Shown: positions 17,257 through 25,835 of the stretch, piece after piece
Numbering within the stretch: position 1 is the stretch's first letter
Layout: each line of letters begins with the position of its first letter
Origin: CAYPTY01 sp965659005
GTDB lineage: Bacteria > Bacteroidota > Rhodothermia > Balneolales > Balneolaceae
Direction: 5' to 3'
DNA length: 39,459 nt
Assembly (NCBI GenBank): GCA_965659005.1
Contig: CBFHVG010000081.1
Location: forward strand, 1 to 39,459
Position numbers and translations under genes: made by a program
Notes under the pieces: model-generated
Database searches by the model: none
What the model was told of the DNA's origin: nothing
The model's input: only the letters and a program-made list of their open reading frames with translations

Positions 17257-18036
17257 ATGAAAATTCCAATATATCAGGTTGATGCATTCACTTCTGAATT
17301 GTTTGGGGGGAATCCTGCTGCAGTATGCCCTCTCAATGACTGGCTATCAGATTCTGCAATGCAAAAAATTGCTATGGAGAATAACCTTTCTGAAACTGCT
17401 TTTTTCGTATCAAAAGATGAGAAGTTTGAATTAAGGTGGTTTACTCCAACAATTGAGGTTGATTTGTGCGGCCATGCTACACTTGCTTCCTCACATGTTT
17501 TATTCGAACATTTGGGGTACGATAAACCTGAAATAATATTTCAGACTAAGAGTGGTGTATTGACAGTGAGGAAAGATGGAGATTCTATAGTTATGAATTT
17601 CCCTATTGACGAGATGCCTGAAGCAGATGCTCCGGATGTTTTATTTCATGGATTGGGAATTCGTTCAGATCATATTTATAAATCCGATGACTATATGGTC
17701 GTGTTGGATAGTGAAGAAGATGTAGCCAACTTAACACCTGATTTTAGAATGCTAAAAGAGATTGATGCCAGAGGGGTTATAATTACAGCGGTAGGTAATG
17801 AAGTCGATTTCGTGTCTCGGTTTTTTGCTCCACAGAGTGGTGTAGATGAAGATCCTGTAACAGGCTCGGCTCATACAAAATTAGCCCCTTACTGGTCAAA
17901 AAGACTGGGTAAGAATAGAATGACTGCCCGTCAAATCTCAGATCGAAGAGGTGAATTAGTATGTGAAGTAAAGGGCGACCGAGTGGAATTAATTGGCCAT
18001 GCAAAATCCTATTTAACTGGTGAGATTGAGATTTGA
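17257..18036 (+). CDS. PhzF family isomerase-like protein
   Basis: A 259-residue protein of the PhzF (diaminopimelate-epimerase-like) fold. Conserved signatures are VDAFTSELFGGNPAAVCPL, NNLSETAFFV with Glu46 (the catalytic Glu position in PhzF), VDLCGHATLASSHVLF and DEDPVTGSAHTKLAPYW. Family members isomerise small molecules; only some belong to phenazine pathways, and no phenazine genes are present here, so the substrate is unknown. The TauE/SafE gene begins inside its stop codon, suggesting a shared transcript. Slightly shorter than many family members but with all key motifs. Confidence 0.92.
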   Translation: MKIPIYQVDAFTSELFGGNPAAVCPLNDWLSDSAMQKIAMENNLSETAFFVSKDEKFELRWFTPTIEVDLCGHATLASSHVLFEHLGYDKPEIIFQTKSGVLTVRKDGDSIVMNFPIDEMPEADAPDVLFHGLGIRSDHIYKSDDYMVVLDSEEDVANLTPDFRMLKEIDARGVIITAVGNEVDFVSRFFAPQSGVDEDPVTGSAHTKLAPYWSKRLGKNRMTARQISDRRGELVCEVKGDRVELIGHAKSYLTGEIEI

Positions 18037-18851
18037 TTGAGACAATAGCCGGACTTGCATTAATCGGGTTCATTGCGGGTACAATAGCAGGACTCCTTGG
18101 AATCGGCGGGGGTATTATTTTTACACCTGTTCTATTTTTTCTTTTTAAACAAGCCGGTGTAAACGATCCCTTTATCTGGACAATAGGTACTGGTCTTCTT
18201 TGTACTATGGTTGCTTCGTTAGGTGGTACAATACGTCAGTATTTGCAGAAGAATATTTTTGCACATGAAAGCATCAGAGTTGGGATTTTGGGTAGTCTCG
18301 GTGTTTATGCCGGAAAACTCATTATTGTATCTGATTACTATAGTGATCTGGCATTTGTAATTGTATTCATCTCAATGCTGCTTATTGTTTCTGTGATGAT
18401 GTTTTTGAGAGGTCAGGATACATCAGTAGAAGAAGATCGCGTCTTCTCTGATATCACCTATTCAAGATCATTCTTCGTTGGTGGAATCGGTGGTTTGATT
18501 GCTTCACTGGCTGGTGTTGGAGGAGGAGGGATTATGGTACCAATTATGAACCTCATATATAAGCAGCCCTTTCGAAAAGCAGTGAGTATTTCATCATTTG
18601 CAATTGTTTTAATCACCCTTTCTGGTGTGGTGCAACTAACCGCATACGAAGTCACTGAGTCTTCAACCATTTCCCCTTACACTTGGGGTTATGTCGATTT
18701 TGGTGCAGCCTTTCCATTAATTGTAGCTGGTTTGATTGGTGGATTTCTTGGGGCACATTTTAATCACCGAATTTCAAGAAAAAAACTTCAATGGGGTTTT
18801 GCCGTACTAGCTTTGGTAATGGCCATTCGTTTGATCTTGACCATCATCTAA
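18033..18851 (+). CDS. TauE/SafE family sulfite/organosulfonate exporter-like membrane protein
   Basis: A 272-residue polytopic inner-membrane protein with about eight helices and two TauE/SafE half-repeats, each starting with a glycine-rich helix: FIAGTIAGLLGIGGGIIFTPVLF and IGGLIASLAGVGGGGIMVPIMNL. The family moves anions such as sulfite, sulfoacetate or related sulfur compounds, mostly outward; the substrate here is unknown. The start is TTG at 18033, overlapping the phzF-like stop by 4 bases (TTGA); no ATG in this frame would preserve the first helix. Directly after its stop is a 7-bp repeat array. Confidence 0.88.
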   Translation: MIETIAGLALIGFIAGTIAGLLGIGGGIIFTPVLFFLFKQAGVNDPFIWTIGTGLLCTMVASLGGTIRQYLQKNIFAHESIRVGILGSLGVYAGKLIIVSDYYSDLAFVIVFISMLLIVSVMMFLRGQDTSVEEDRVFSDITYSRSFFVGGIGGLIASLAGVGGGGIMVPIMNLIYKQPFRKAVSISSFAIVLITLSGVVQLTAYEVTESSTISPYTWGYVDFGAAFPLIVAGLIGGFLGAHFNHRISRKKLQWGFAVLALVMAIRLILTII

Positions 18852-18879
18852 TTTGGAATTTGAAGTGTGAAATTTGAAA
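18852..18879. repeat. Four 7-bp units related to TGTGAAA between TauE/SafE and TerC genes
   Basis: Units TTTGGAA, TTTGAAG, TGTGAAA and TTTGAAA run from the base after the TauE/SafE stop. The third unit equals the unit of the array at 804-831. A short direct repeat (CTAATTTA/CTAATTTG, about 18898-18914) follows, leading into the terC start. The whole 60-base gap looks like a dispersed AT-rich intergenic repeat. Confidence 0.65.
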
Positions 18880-18911
18880 TTCCACCCACCTCAAATAACT
18901 AATTTACTAAT

Positions 18912-19655
18912 TTGGAAGTTTTATTCGCGCCCGAGAACATTGTTGCACTCCTAACCCTGATCTTTCTTGAAATAGTTCTTGGGGTAGATAATGTCATATT
19001 CATTTCAATTGTTTCGAATAAACTACCGGTTGAGCAGCAGGCAAAGACAAGGAATTTAGGATTAGCTTTAGCTTTAATTTTCAGATTAGCGCTTCTATTT
19101 AGTATTACGTGGATCATTGGTTTTACAGAACCATTATTTACCGTATTTGAATTTGAGTTCAGTACTCGGGATTTGATCTTATTTGTAGGTGGTATATTCT
19201 TGATTTATAAATCTACTGTAGAGATTCATCATAAGATGGAGGGTGAGCATGATGAGCAGGGCAAGAAGGGTATAACTACGATGTTTCAGGCTATTGTTCA
19301 GATAGTGGCCCTTGATCTGATTTTCTCATTTGATTCAATATTAACAGCGATTGGTTTGGTTGAGGAAGTAATACTCATGGTTGTGGCAGTTGTTGTAGCC
19401 ATTATTGTAATGATGGTATTTGCTGGTAGAATTGCTGAATTCATCAAGAGTCACCCAACTCTTGAAGTACTGGCTTTATCCTTCCTAATACTTATCGGTT
19501 TTATGCTGATGATTGAGGCTTTTGAATATCATGTTCCTAAAGGCTACATCTACTTTGCTGTATTCTTCTCATTACTTGTTGAGGTGCTGAATATCAGAAT
19601 TAGAAGACGCCGAACGGACCCGGTTAAGCTTCATAAGCGCTACGAAGAATCTTAA
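18912..19655 (+). CDS. TerC family integral membrane protein
   Basis: A 247-residue protein with about seven helices. Both acidic family motifs are present: LEIVLGVDNVIFISIVSNKLP in the first helices and DLIFSFDSILTAIGLV in the middle; a positively charged tail (RIRRRRTDPVKLHKRY) ends it. TerC-family proteins are linked to tellurite resistance and, better supported, to Mn2+ export and metal loading of exported proteins. The TTG at 18912 is the only likely start, since an in-frame TAA lies at 18900-18902 and the family N-terminus (LFAPENIVALLTLIFLEI) begins right after it. No tellurite genes are nearby. It may be co-transcribed with the TauE/SafE gene through the repeat-bearing 60-base gap. 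Confidence 0.92.
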   Translation: MEVLFAPENIVALLTLIFLEIVLGVDNVIFISIVSNKLPVEQQAKTRNLGLALALIFRLALLFSITWIIGFTEPLFTVFEFEFSTRDLILFVGGIFLIYKSTVEIHHKMEGEHDEQGKKGITTMFQAIVQIVALDLIFSFDSILTAIGLVEEVILMVVAVVVAIIVMMVFAGRIAEFIKSHPTLEVLALSFLILIGFMLMIEAFEYHVPKGYIYFAVFFSLLVEVLNIRIRRRRTDPVKLHKRYEES

Positions 19656-19662
19656 ATCATTG

Positions 19663-19688
19663 CCACTTTTGTTATGGCACAAAAGTGG
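19663..19688. repeat. Perfect 10-bp inverted repeat (hairpin) after terC
   Basis: CCACTTTTGT (19663-19672) and ACAAAAGTGG (19679-19688) flank a 6-base loop, 8 bases past the terC stop. Neither strand has a T tract after it, so it is not a classic intrinsic terminator; it could stabilise the 3' end of the transcript. It resembles the hairpin-bearing intergenic repeats with an ACAAAAGT core that I associate with Bacteroidota genomes, but I cannot search for other copies. Confidence 0.6.
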
Positions 19689-19747
19689 TCAGAAGGCCGA
19701 GGCTCTGTCTTCTTGAATGCCCCCAAAATAATCGATGAACGTCGGTC

Positions 19748-19784
19748 AAAAATAAGAGGGGACCTCCGTCAGGAAATCCCCTCT
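19748..19784 (-). terminator. Intrinsic terminator of the dcw cluster downstream of ftsZ
   Basis: On the minus strand an 8-bp stem (AGAGGGGA at 19784-19777 with TCCCCTCT at 19762-19755) encloses a 14-base loop that can form a further 3-bp stem. It is followed directly by TATTTTT (19754-19748). It lies 119 bases past the ftsZ stop, the first good stop signal after the 15-kb cluster. Confidence 0.75.
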
Positions 19785-19797
19785 AGTTAGCAATCTA

Positions 19798-19820
19798 TAG
19801 CTTTTAGCAAAGCTAATTTT
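19798..19820 (+). terminator. Possible weak terminator of the terC transcript
   Basis: TAGCTTT (19798-19804) and AAAGCTA (19809-19815) form a 7-bp stem with a 4-base loop, followed on the plus strand by ATTTT. The stem is AT-rich and short, so termination would be weak; the structure may be chance. Confidence 0.35.
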
Positions 19821-19903
19821 CTATCAATCCAATGTGTTTGTCGTCTGAAAATTAGAGATACCATGCCCATGCAAACCGACAATTTGCTATGTGCACAGGA
19901 CTA

Positions 19904-21229
19904 TTAATCCATGATCTTTCTTAAGAAAGCAGGCTGATCTGAATCTCCTTTTTCAATTCTTTCAGATCTATTGTTCGGTAAAGAACTTGTACCTGTAGCT
20001 TTCTTTTCAAAATCATTTCCTTCTACTGCAGGAGCTTCATTCAATTCCTCTTCCTCAATCTTTCTGGCTGAAAGATCACGTCTGTGAAATGCAGGAGCAT
20101 CCAATTTTTTCAGATTACCTTCACCTTTGTAGAAGTCGCTTTCTCTTCTACTAAAACGAGTTGGTATATCTGACGCTTTTGGGATATTTGCCTGAACCTG
20201 TACCTGAGCCTGACGCTGAGTAACATTCGGTGCTACTTTCGGAGTATTACGATCTTCAGCAAGGTCAAAACCAGTTGCGATTACCGTTACTCTGATTTCA
20301 TCATCAAATGATTCATCCAGAACTGTACCCAGGATTATTTCAGCGTCGTCTCCAGCTTCCTGTTGAATAATGCTGGTTGCTGTTGTGGTTTCTCTCATTC
20401 CCAGGTTTCCACCTGCTGAGATATTCACAAGTACATTTCTTGCACCACGTATGCTCACACCATCAAGAAGTGGTGAGTTGATGGCTTCACGAGCTGCAAT
20501 TTCTGCTCTTTCTGGGCCTGCAGCAGTAGCTGAACCCATGATAGCAGCGCCACCATCAAGCATCGTAGTTCGAACATCAGCAAAATCAAGGTTGATAAGA
20601 CCAGGCATCAGGATTAAATCACTGATTCCTCTAGTGGCATTATAAAGCACTTCATTTGCCATGTTGAAAGCATCAATAAGTGATGTGCTCTCATCTGAAA
20701 TATCGAGTAGTCGCTCATTAGGAATTACAATAACTGTATCGCAATTCTTCTTAAGCTCATTAATACCTTCGAAGGCATATTTCTTACGGATCTTGCCCTC
20801 ACACTCGAATGGAGTGGTAACAATGCCCACTGTTAAAATTCCTTTTCTTTTTGCAATTCCTGCTACAACTGGAGCGCCACCGGTACCGGTACCGCCACCC
20901 ATTCCTGCAGTTACAAAAAGCATATCCGCATTATCAATTGACTCTTCAATATCGTGTCTGTTCTCTTCTACTGCTTCACGACCGATTTCCGGTCGAGCAC
21001 CAGCTCCGAGACCATTGGTTAGGGAAGAACCTACTTGTATGCAAACATTAGCCAAACTCGCTTTAAGAGCTTGAGCATCTGTATTTAAGGCAATGTATTC
21101 AACGCTGCTAAGTCCCATGGTAATCATGTTATTAACTGCATTTCCACCGCCGCCGCCAACGCCGACAACCTTTATTTTAGCGTTATCCTGACTTTTTTCG
21201 TCGAATATAAATCGAGAGTGTTCATTCAT
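19904..21229 (-). CDS. ftsZ: Cell division protein FtsZ
   Basis: Tubulin-like GTPase that forms the Z ring. The GTP-binding loop GGGTGTG lies at 111-117, the N-terminal GVGGGGGNAVNNM contacts nucleotide, and the T7-loop region NLDFADVRT is intact. After the polymerising core (to about residue 325) there is a variable linker of about 100 residues and the conserved C-terminal peptide around PAFLRK, which binds FtsA. At 441 residues the length is typical for this group. It is the last gene of the dcw cluster, 61 bases after ftsA, the widest gap in the cluster, and has the best ribosome site seen here. Confidence 0.98.
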   Translation of the reverse strand: MNEHSRFIFDEKSQDNAKIKVVGVGGGGGNAVNNMITMGLSSVEYIALNTDAQALKASLANVCIQVGSSLTNGLGAGARPEIGREAVEENRHDIEESIDNADMLFVTAGMGGGTGTGGAPVVAGIAKRKGILTVGIVTTPFECEGKIRKKYAFEGINELKKNCDTVIVIPNERLLDISDESTSLIDAFNMANEVLYNATRGISDLILMPGLINLDFADVRTTMLDGGAAIMGSATAAGPERAEIAAREAINSPLLDGVSIRGARNVLVNISAGGNLGMRETTTATSIIQQEAGDDAEIILGTVLDESFDDEIRVTVIATGFDLAEDRNTPKVAPNVTQRQAQVQVQANIPKASDIPTRFSRRESDFYKGEGNLKKLDAPAFHRRDLSARKIEEEELNEAPAVEGNDFEKKATGTSSLPNNRSERIEKGDSDQPAFLRKIMD

Positions 21230-21237
21230 GATGATAT

Positions 21238-21243
21238 CTCCTT
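21238..21243 (-). promoter_or_regulatory. Strong ribosome binding site of ftsZ
   Basis: AAGGAG on the minus strand, 8 bases before the ftsZ ATG (21229). Most genes in this window lack a clear site, so this one suggests that ftsZ is translated independently and at a high rate, as expected for an abundant protein. The 61-base gap could also hold a separate promoter, though I see no clear one. Confidence 0.7.
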
Positions 21244-21290
21244 TTCGGATTGAGTGTACCGTCTGTTTATTAGATTGATAGTTGATTGAT

Positions 21291-22550
21291 TTAAAGTTCT
21301 TTGAACCAGCTTCTCATTCGGTCAGCAATTTTCACCATAACTTGCTCAACACTGGTGCCTTTGCTTGATCCTGGAATCATATTCTGGTTATTTGAAGCAT
21401 TAGTTCGTAATGCATGCATTACAAGTCCAACACCCGTTGCATAAATTGGATTATTCACTTCGCTCACCAATCCTCCGGTGATACCCATTGGTAATCCGAT
21501 TTTTGCGTCCATGCCCAGAACCTCATTGGCTAATGGACAAATATTTTTGATTAGCGAACCACCACCGGTTATTACTAATCCCGCGCTTAGAGAATCCACA
21601 TAACCGCTTCGTTTGATTTCAATACCCACGATTTCAAGGATTTCTTCAGTTCTGGCTTGAATAATCTTAGCCAGAATACTTTTGGTAATTTCTTTTGGAG
21701 GACGTCCAGCAATACCTGGAACAGTTATGATCTCATCTTCATGAATAAGATCAGCAAATGCCTCACCATGGTCTCTTTTCAGAGTCTCAGCTTGTTCATC
21801 TAAAACACTTAGGCCAAGACGAATGTCATCAGTTACTTTCTGTCCAGCTATGGCAATGACTGCAGTATGGCGTATGGTATTATCCTGAAAAATTGCCAGA
21901 TCAGTTGTTCCACCACCAATATCTACCAGAACCACGCCAGCCTCACGTTCTTCCTGATCAAGAACAGAATAGGAGGATGCAAGAGGTTCCAGAATAATAT
22001 CTGCGACCTGATAACCAGCTCTTTCTACGCAACGGTAAATATTCTTTGCTGCAGAAACCAGACCGGTAATAATGTGAACCTCAGCTTCCATGCGCATTCC
22101 ACTCATTCCTACTGGGTCAGCAATACCATCCTGACCATCAACCACGAATTCCTGAGGTATGACATGAATAATTTGTTGGTCGGTTGGTAGCATGATGCGT
22201 TGACAATCTTCAAGGAGACGCTCCACATCCAGAGCCGTGATTTCATTGTCCTTGTTGTTTATAGTGATAACACCCTTACTTCTCATACTTCGGATGTGAT
22301 CACCTGCGATCCCAACATTTACTGAATTAACTTCAATACCAGAAGCCAATTCTGCCTGGTCTATAGCTTTCTTGATGGCATTAACGGTTTTATCGATGTT
22401 AACCACAACACCACGATTTAAACCCTCACTTGGAGCTTTTCCTACTCCTAAAATGTTGATTCTGCCTTGCTCATCACTGGAAGCTACGATTGCACATATT
22501 TTTGTAGTACCAATGTCGAGACCTACTACGATGTTTTCTTGTTCCGCCAT
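21291..22550 (-). CDS. ftsA: Cell division protein FtsA
   Basis: Actin-like ATPase that tethers FtsZ to the membrane and recruits division proteins. Phosphate-binding loops are GLDIGTTKICAIV at the N-terminus and LVDIGGGTTDLAIF near residue 210; the adenosine motif is VITGGGSLI. The 1C subdomain lies between (about 85-165). The C-terminal end, IADRMRSWFKEL, is the amphipathic membrane-targeting helix. The 419-residue length is usual. It sits 23 bases after ftsQ and 61 bases before ftsZ, the canonical order. Confidence 0.97.
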   Translation of the reverse strand: MAEQENIVVGLDIGTTKICAIVASSDEQGRINILGVGKAPSEGLNRGVVVNIDKTVNAIKKAIDQAELASGIEVNSVNVGIAGDHIRSMRSKGVITINNKDNEITALDVERLLEDCQRIMLPTDQQIIHVIPQEFVVDGQDGIADPVGMSGMRMEAEVHIITGLVSAAKNIYRCVERAGYQVADIILEPLASSYSVLDQEEREAGVVLVDIGGGTTDLAIFQDNTIRHTAVIAIAGQKVTDDIRLGLSVLDEQAETLKRDHGEAFADLIHEDEIITVPGIAGRPPKEITKSILAKIIQARTEEILEIVGIEIKRSGYVDSLSAGLVITGGGSLIKNICPLANEVLGMDAKIGLPMGITGGLVSEVNNPIYATGVGLVMHALRTNASNNQNMIPGSSKGTSVEQVMVKIADRMRSWFKEL

Positions 22551-22573
22551 GACTTTTCCGCTTTTGTTGATTG

Positions 22574-23323
22574 CTAAATTTCCTTTGTTACTACCTGATT
22601 TCTGAATCTTAAGTCTATTTGCCTCATAGACTGCATTCCCTTCACCCTGACAACTTCTGTATAAAAGGTACCCCAGTTAGCCAGTTTGTGATCGAAATTA
22701 TTATTGCCAAAAATGAGCTTAACTCCATTCTCATTGCTTAATGCAACCACTCCCTCTTCATCTGAATAAGCTACCTCACTAATCGTTATCCAATGAAGAG
22801 AGTTGGTTTTTGCCGTCTGTAAAAAATCACTTATCTGTTTAACAGCCTCTGACTTCAGAGTGTCTTTTCTTGTGTTAAACCCATAAACCAATGGTAAATC
22901 CAGAATCTGATCATCAGGGATAGGCAGGATTACACCATCTTTATCCAAATAAGCCCTGTCAGATCCATTAATAAGTAATCCAATGGGTTCACGTTCTATA
23001 ATATCAAAGATTAGATCTCCACCGGGTTCCACCTGAATCAAAACTTCATCTACATAATCCAGAGCTTCAATTCTATTCTTGATAGTTGTCAAATCCATAC
23101 TATCAGGATGAACTCCAGATGAAATATCTGCAACAGATATTAACTCCTCTGTCAAGGAAAAATGGTTACCGGTAAACTGAACATCGTTCACTTTTAAAGA
23201 TTTTGTCCAGTACAATCCTGCCATGGCAACTGTACCCATTGCAAGGATAACCAGAGCAAACCTAGCCTTGTTACTCTTAGGCTTAGTTTCTTCAGTGATA
23301 TGTTCTTTTTTAATGTTTTCCAC
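22574..23323 (-). CDS. ftsQ: Cell division protein FtsQ
   Basis: A 249-residue bitopic protein: basic cytoplasmic N-terminus (about 1-22), one membrane helix (about 23-41), then a periplasmic POTRA domain (LKVNDVQFTGNHFSLTEELI at about 45-64) and a beta domain with the IEREPIGLLI and DKDGVILPIP signatures. FtsQ bridges early and late divisome proteins, binding FtsL/FtsB. The start codon is GTG at 23323, only 2 bases after the murC stop, so translation is coupled. Sequence similarity is low as usual for FtsQ; position between murC and ftsA supports the call. Confidence 0.93.
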   Translation of the reverse strand: MENIKKEHITEETKPKSNKARFALVILAMGTVAMAGLYWTKSLKVNDVQFTGNHFSLTEELISVADISSGVHPDSMDLTTIKNRIEALDYVDEVLIQVEPGGDLIFDIIEREPIGLLINGSDRAYLDKDGVILPIPDDQILDLPLVYGFNTRKDTLKSEAVKQISDFLQTAKTNSLHWITISEVAYSDEEGVVALSNENGVKLIFGNNNFDHKLANWGTFYTEVVRVKGMQSMRQIDLRFRNQVVTKEI

Positions 23324-23325
23324 TT

Positions 23326-24726
23326 TTAAAGTGTCTCAATAAATTCTTCACCAAACTTGTAGATATCACCGGCTCCCATTGTAATCACAATGTCACCAGG
23401 TTGAACAAGTTCTTTTAATGTCTTTGGTACATCTTTTTTGTCTTCCACATAAATAACTGAGCGATGTCCATATTTCTCAGCTGTATCTGCAATCAACTTT
23501 CCGGAAACTCCCTCTATTGGCGCCTCACGAGATGGATATACATCAGTAATAATCATGAGATCAGCATCGAAGAAGGAAAGACCAAATTCCTTGTATAAAT
23601 CTTGAGTTCTTGAATACAAATGTGGCTGGAATACAGCTACAATTCTTCTTTCAGGCCAACCTTTAAGTGCTGCCTGAAGAGTTGCCTGTACTTCAGTTGG
23701 GTGGTGAGCATAGTCGTCAATAACCAGAATACCGTTATCGTCATATTTTTCCTGGAAACGACGGAACACCCCTTCAAACTCTTCAATCCCTTTCTTGATA
23801 TCCTTAAAGTTCATCTGCAGTTCGAGACCTACAGCAATGGCTGCCAGTGCATTTTTCACATTATGCTCACCTGGTGCTTTGAGTGTTACCACACCAAGCT
23901 TATTATTTTCATGTACCACAGTAAAAGTACTTGTAAACTGATCCAAAATAATATCAACGGCTCTCAATTCAGCCTGTGGGGTGATGCCATAGCTGATGGT
24001 TCTTCTTTCAATCTGTGGTAGGATTGATCTAACATTGTGATCATCAAGGCAAACAATCACTGCGCCATAAAAAGGAACCTTATTCGAATAATCTATAAAA
24101 GCTTCTTTTACGTCTTCCAGATCGTTGTAAATATCAAGATGCTCAGCTTCAATGTTGGTGATAACACCAATTGATGGAGTAAGTCTTAAAAATGTGCGAT
24201 CGAACTCATCTGCTTCAACAATTATAATATCACCTTTTCCAACTACGGCATTGGTTTTATCAAAGGAATGAACTTTTCCTCCCACAACAATAGTAGGATC
24301 AAATGATCCCTGTTGTATTATATGACCAATCATGGTCGTTGTTGTGGTTTTTCCATGAGTACCAGCAACTCCGATTCCGTATTTCATTCTCATAAGTTCA
24401 GCCAGCATTTCCGCTCGCTTTATTACAGGAATTCGTTTCTCAAGGGCTGCTTTTGTTTCCGGATTTTCATTCGCCTGAACCGCTGATGTATATACAACAA
24501 CATCTGCGCCTTCAATCTGATCTTCATTATGACCCTTGAAGATGGTTGCTCCAAGCTCCTCAAGACGTTTTGTAGTTTCCGTTACATTTCCATCAGATCC
24601 TGAAACTTTATATCCTTTATGCAGAAGAATCTCAGCAATACCACTCATACCTATTCCACCAATACCCACCATGTGAATATGCTTGGTCTTACCAAAAACC
24701 GGCTGTGTTGAGACTCTATTTTCCAT
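23326..24726 (-). CDS. murC: UDP-N-acetylmuramate--L-alanine ligase
   Basis: Cytoplasmic Mur ligase adding L-Ala to UDP-MurNAc with ATP, the first step of stem-peptide synthesis. The UDP-binding N-terminus has MVGIGGIGMSGIAEILL, the ATP loop is GTHGKTTT from about residue 122, and the C-terminal domain has the VIDDYAHHPTEV motif typical of MurC. I take the ATG at 24726, whose first base is the last base of the murG stop (TGATG); a TTG one codon upstream is less likely. 466 residues is the usual length. ftsQ follows 2 bases after its stop. Confidence 0.97.
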   Translation of the reverse strand: MENRVSTQPVFGKTKHIHMVGIGGIGMSGIAEILLHKGYKVSGSDGNVTETTKRLEELGATIFKGHNEDQIEGADVVVYTSAVQANENPETKAALEKRIPVIKRAEMLAELMRMKYGIGVAGTHGKTTTTTMIGHIIQQGSFDPTIVVGGKVHSFDKTNAVVGKGDIIIVEADEFDRTFLRLTPSIGVITNIEAEHLDIYNDLEDVKEAFIDYSNKVPFYGAVIVCLDDHNVRSILPQIERRTISYGITPQAELRAVDIILDQFTSTFTVVHENNKLGVVTLKAPGEHNVKNALAAIAVGLELQMNFKDIKKGIEEFEGVFRRFQEKYDDNGILVIDDYAHHPTEVQATLQAALKGWPERRIVAVFQPHLYSRTQDLYKEFGLSFFDADLMIITDVYPSREAPIEGVSGKLIADTAEKYGHRSVIYVEDKKDVPKTLKELVQPGDIVITMGAGDIYKFGEEFIETL

Positions 24727-25835
24727 CAATTCAATTGAGCTTTACTAAGTTTTAGGATTTCATGTGCAATTTCATTTGCCGCATCAGGCTTCGATAAAGC
24801 CAGTGCTTTTTCGCTCATTTCACTAAGCATTTTTGGATCTGAAATAAGCTTGTTTACAACATCAGGTAATTGTTCAACCGCTTCAGCATCTTTCAGTAAA
24901 ACAGCTGCACCTTCATCAAACATAGATTTTGCATTATGGGTTTGATGATCTCCAGCTACAACAGGAGATGGAATAAGCACACTTGCTTTTCCAGTGAGCA
25001 TTAACTCTGAACAAGATGAAGCACCTGCTCGACTTACTACAACATCCGCAGCTGCATATGCTTCAGGCATGTTGTTCAAATAAGCCTGTAGCCTTAATTT
25101 TTTATATGATTCTTCATCAACTTCCGATCTCAACTGTTCTTCATATCTTTTCCCGCACTGCCAGATGATTTGAAGACCATATTCGTCATGCAATTTTTTG
25201 AGATTCAGCTGTATTGCACTGTTGATAGTTCTGGCACCAAGACTACCACCAAGAACAAGAAGTACTTTACCATCCTCATCGAAACTAAAAGCTTTTAAAG
25301 CCTCGGTTTTGGATACAGATTTTAAACTGGCACGTGTTGGGTTGCCAACAAGTTTAACTTTGCCTTCGGGGAAGTAATCAGCAGCACGTTTGAATGCTGT
25401 AAAAATTACACTAGCTGATTTTGCCAGAAGTTTATTCGTAACACCTGGATAACTATTCTGTTCCTGTATCACGATAGGCAGATTTCTTTTCCCAGCGATG
25501 TAACCAATTGGTCCGGCTACATAACCACCACAGGACACAATTACATCAGGTCTAAATCCTGAAATGATGTTTACACTCTGGAACATACTTGTGAGTAGCT
25601 TGATAGGAAATATCAGATTCCTCAAAGTCAGTTTTCGATGGAAGCCACTGATCCAGATTGATTTAATTTTGTAGCCGGCTTTAGGAACAGCAGTCCATTC
25701 CATGTGATTTTTGGTGCCTACAAATAGGATCTCGGCATCAGGTAAAATTCCTTTTATTGCGTCTGCAATTGATATCGCTGGGTAAACATGCCCGCCTGTT
25801 CCGCCTGCTGCTATTAGAATTCTCGGATTATGCAT
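24726..25835 (-). CDS. murG: Lipid II synthase (undecaprenyl-PP-MurNAc-pentapeptide GlcNAc transferase)
   Basis: Peripheral inner-membrane GT28 glycosyltransferase that adds GlcNAc from UDP-GlcNAc to lipid I, giving lipid II. The first G loop is GGTGGHVYPAISIADAI close to the N-terminus; the second domain has LGGSLGARTIN, and the acceptor and donor motif RAGASSCSELMLTGKASVLIPSP is complete. The start is ATG at 25835 (MHNPRILIAAGG, 369 residues); the frame is open 29 codons further up, but that part is antisense-frame ftsW sequence and not MurG-like. The start overlaps the ftsW stop by 8 bases. Confidence 0.97.
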   Translation of the reverse strand: MHNPRILIAAGGTGGHVYPAISIADAIKGILPDAEILFVGTKNHMEWTAVPKAGYKIKSIWISGFHRKLTLRNLIFPIKLLTSMFQSVNIISGFRPDVIVSCGGYVAGPIGYIAGKRNLPIVIQEQNSYPGVTNKLLAKSASVIFTAFKRAADYFPEGKVKLVGNPTRASLKSVSKTEALKAFSFDEDGKVLLVLGGSLGARTINSAIQLNLKKLHDEYGLQIIWQCGKRYEEQLRSEVDEESYKKLRLQAYLNNMPEAYAAADVVVSRAGASSCSELMLTGKASVLIPSPVVAGDHQTHNAKSMFDEGAAVLLKDAEAVEQLPDVVNKLISDPKMLSEMSEKALALSKPDAANEIAHEILKLSKAQLN

